A stretch of DNA of 64,000 bases from Rhodobacteraceae bacterium Alg231-30 (GTDB lineage: Bacteria; Pseudomonadota; Alphaproteobacteria; Rhodobacterales; Rhodobacteraceae): NCBI GenBank assembly GCA_900143615.1, contig FREU01000005.1, positions 84-64,083 of the forward strand. Direction: 5' to 3'. Every line of letters starts with the position of its first letter. The first letter of the stretch is position 1. The position numbers and the translations under genes were made by a program. Positions 63,892-64,000 of the stretch are shown in pieces. The notes under the pieces are model-generated. The model saw only the letters and a list, made by a program, of their open reading frames with translations, was not told where the DNA came from and ran no database searches.

Positions 63892-64000
63892 GACATTCCC
63901 TACATATTGGCGTTAGAGAAAACCCAAACGTCGGACCTCTCTTACTTGAGGCGTCGACAGTCAGGTTAATTGTATGCCGTCGTATACCTCAAGTTAGAAA

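Overview
The window comes from a marine alphaproteobacterium of the Rhodobacteraceae (Roseobacter group). The 5' part of a 16S rRNA gene with alphaproteobacterial features lies at the left edge. The gene content fits too: TRAP transporters, organosulfonate catabolism, the DMSP lyase DddP, a Hint-domain protein and an AcnB-type aconitase.

Layout. (1) 1-630: 16S rRNA 5' end, leader and a candidate rrn promoter, all on the minus strand, followed by about 0.9 kb without a gene. (2) 1.5-14.6 kb: an IclR regulator and a divergent GMC oxidoreductase, then a run of closely spaced or overlapping plus-strand genes. These are a TRAP binding protein and fused TRAP permease, a DUF475/TerC-like membrane protein, hpsN, an hpsO-like SDR, an hpsP-like MDR, a universal stress protein, comD, comE and an FMN-dependent 2-hydroxyacid oxidase. 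Together they spell the route 2,3-dihydroxypropane-1-sulfonate (DHPS) -> sulfolactate -> sulfopyruvate -> sulfoacetaldehyde. The FMN enzyme and the DUF475 protein are the non-standard parts. The desulfonating step (Xsc) is not in the window. (3) 15.3-16.7 kb: a coupled trio (Zn-ribbon/YbjQ protein, 29-residue ORF, unknown protein).

(4) 17.08-42.73 kb: an integrated element of about 25.6 kb. It is bounded by an intact tRNA-Leu(UAG) at 42678-42762 and a 55-bp identical copy of its 3' part at 17080-17134. The integrase and an AlpA-like factor sit just inside the tRNA. Four cargo blocks follow from left to right. First, an AraC regulator with esterase, periplasmic adaptor, MFS pump, Ca2+/H+ antiporter-like protein and an alkylsulfatase-like protein with an altered metal motif. 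Second, an orphan small tyrosine recombinase and a hybrid histidine kinase bracketed by related ~85-bp repeats. Third, a five-gene operon (GcvT-like, GlxA-type regulator, acyl-CoA ligase, aldehyde dehydrogenase, crotonase) with a divergent LysR regulator. Fourth, a mobilization and stability module with a MobV-type relaxase, a small RHH protein, a MazF-like protein, AlpA and integrase.

(5) 42.8-64 kb: ordinary chromosome. It holds a Hint protein, nnr, glnB-glnA, two methyltransferases, a secreted amidohydrolase, a heme-dependent N-demethylase-like DUF3445 protein divergent from dddP, a hydrolase-OsmC fusion, purB, a TPR protein, a FliG-family protein, a DUF1223 protein and acnB. The window links three organosulfur themes (sulfonate, sulfate ester, DMSP) typical of bacteria living with phytoplankton. 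Functions are assigned by reading motifs and context only; no database search or folding program was run.
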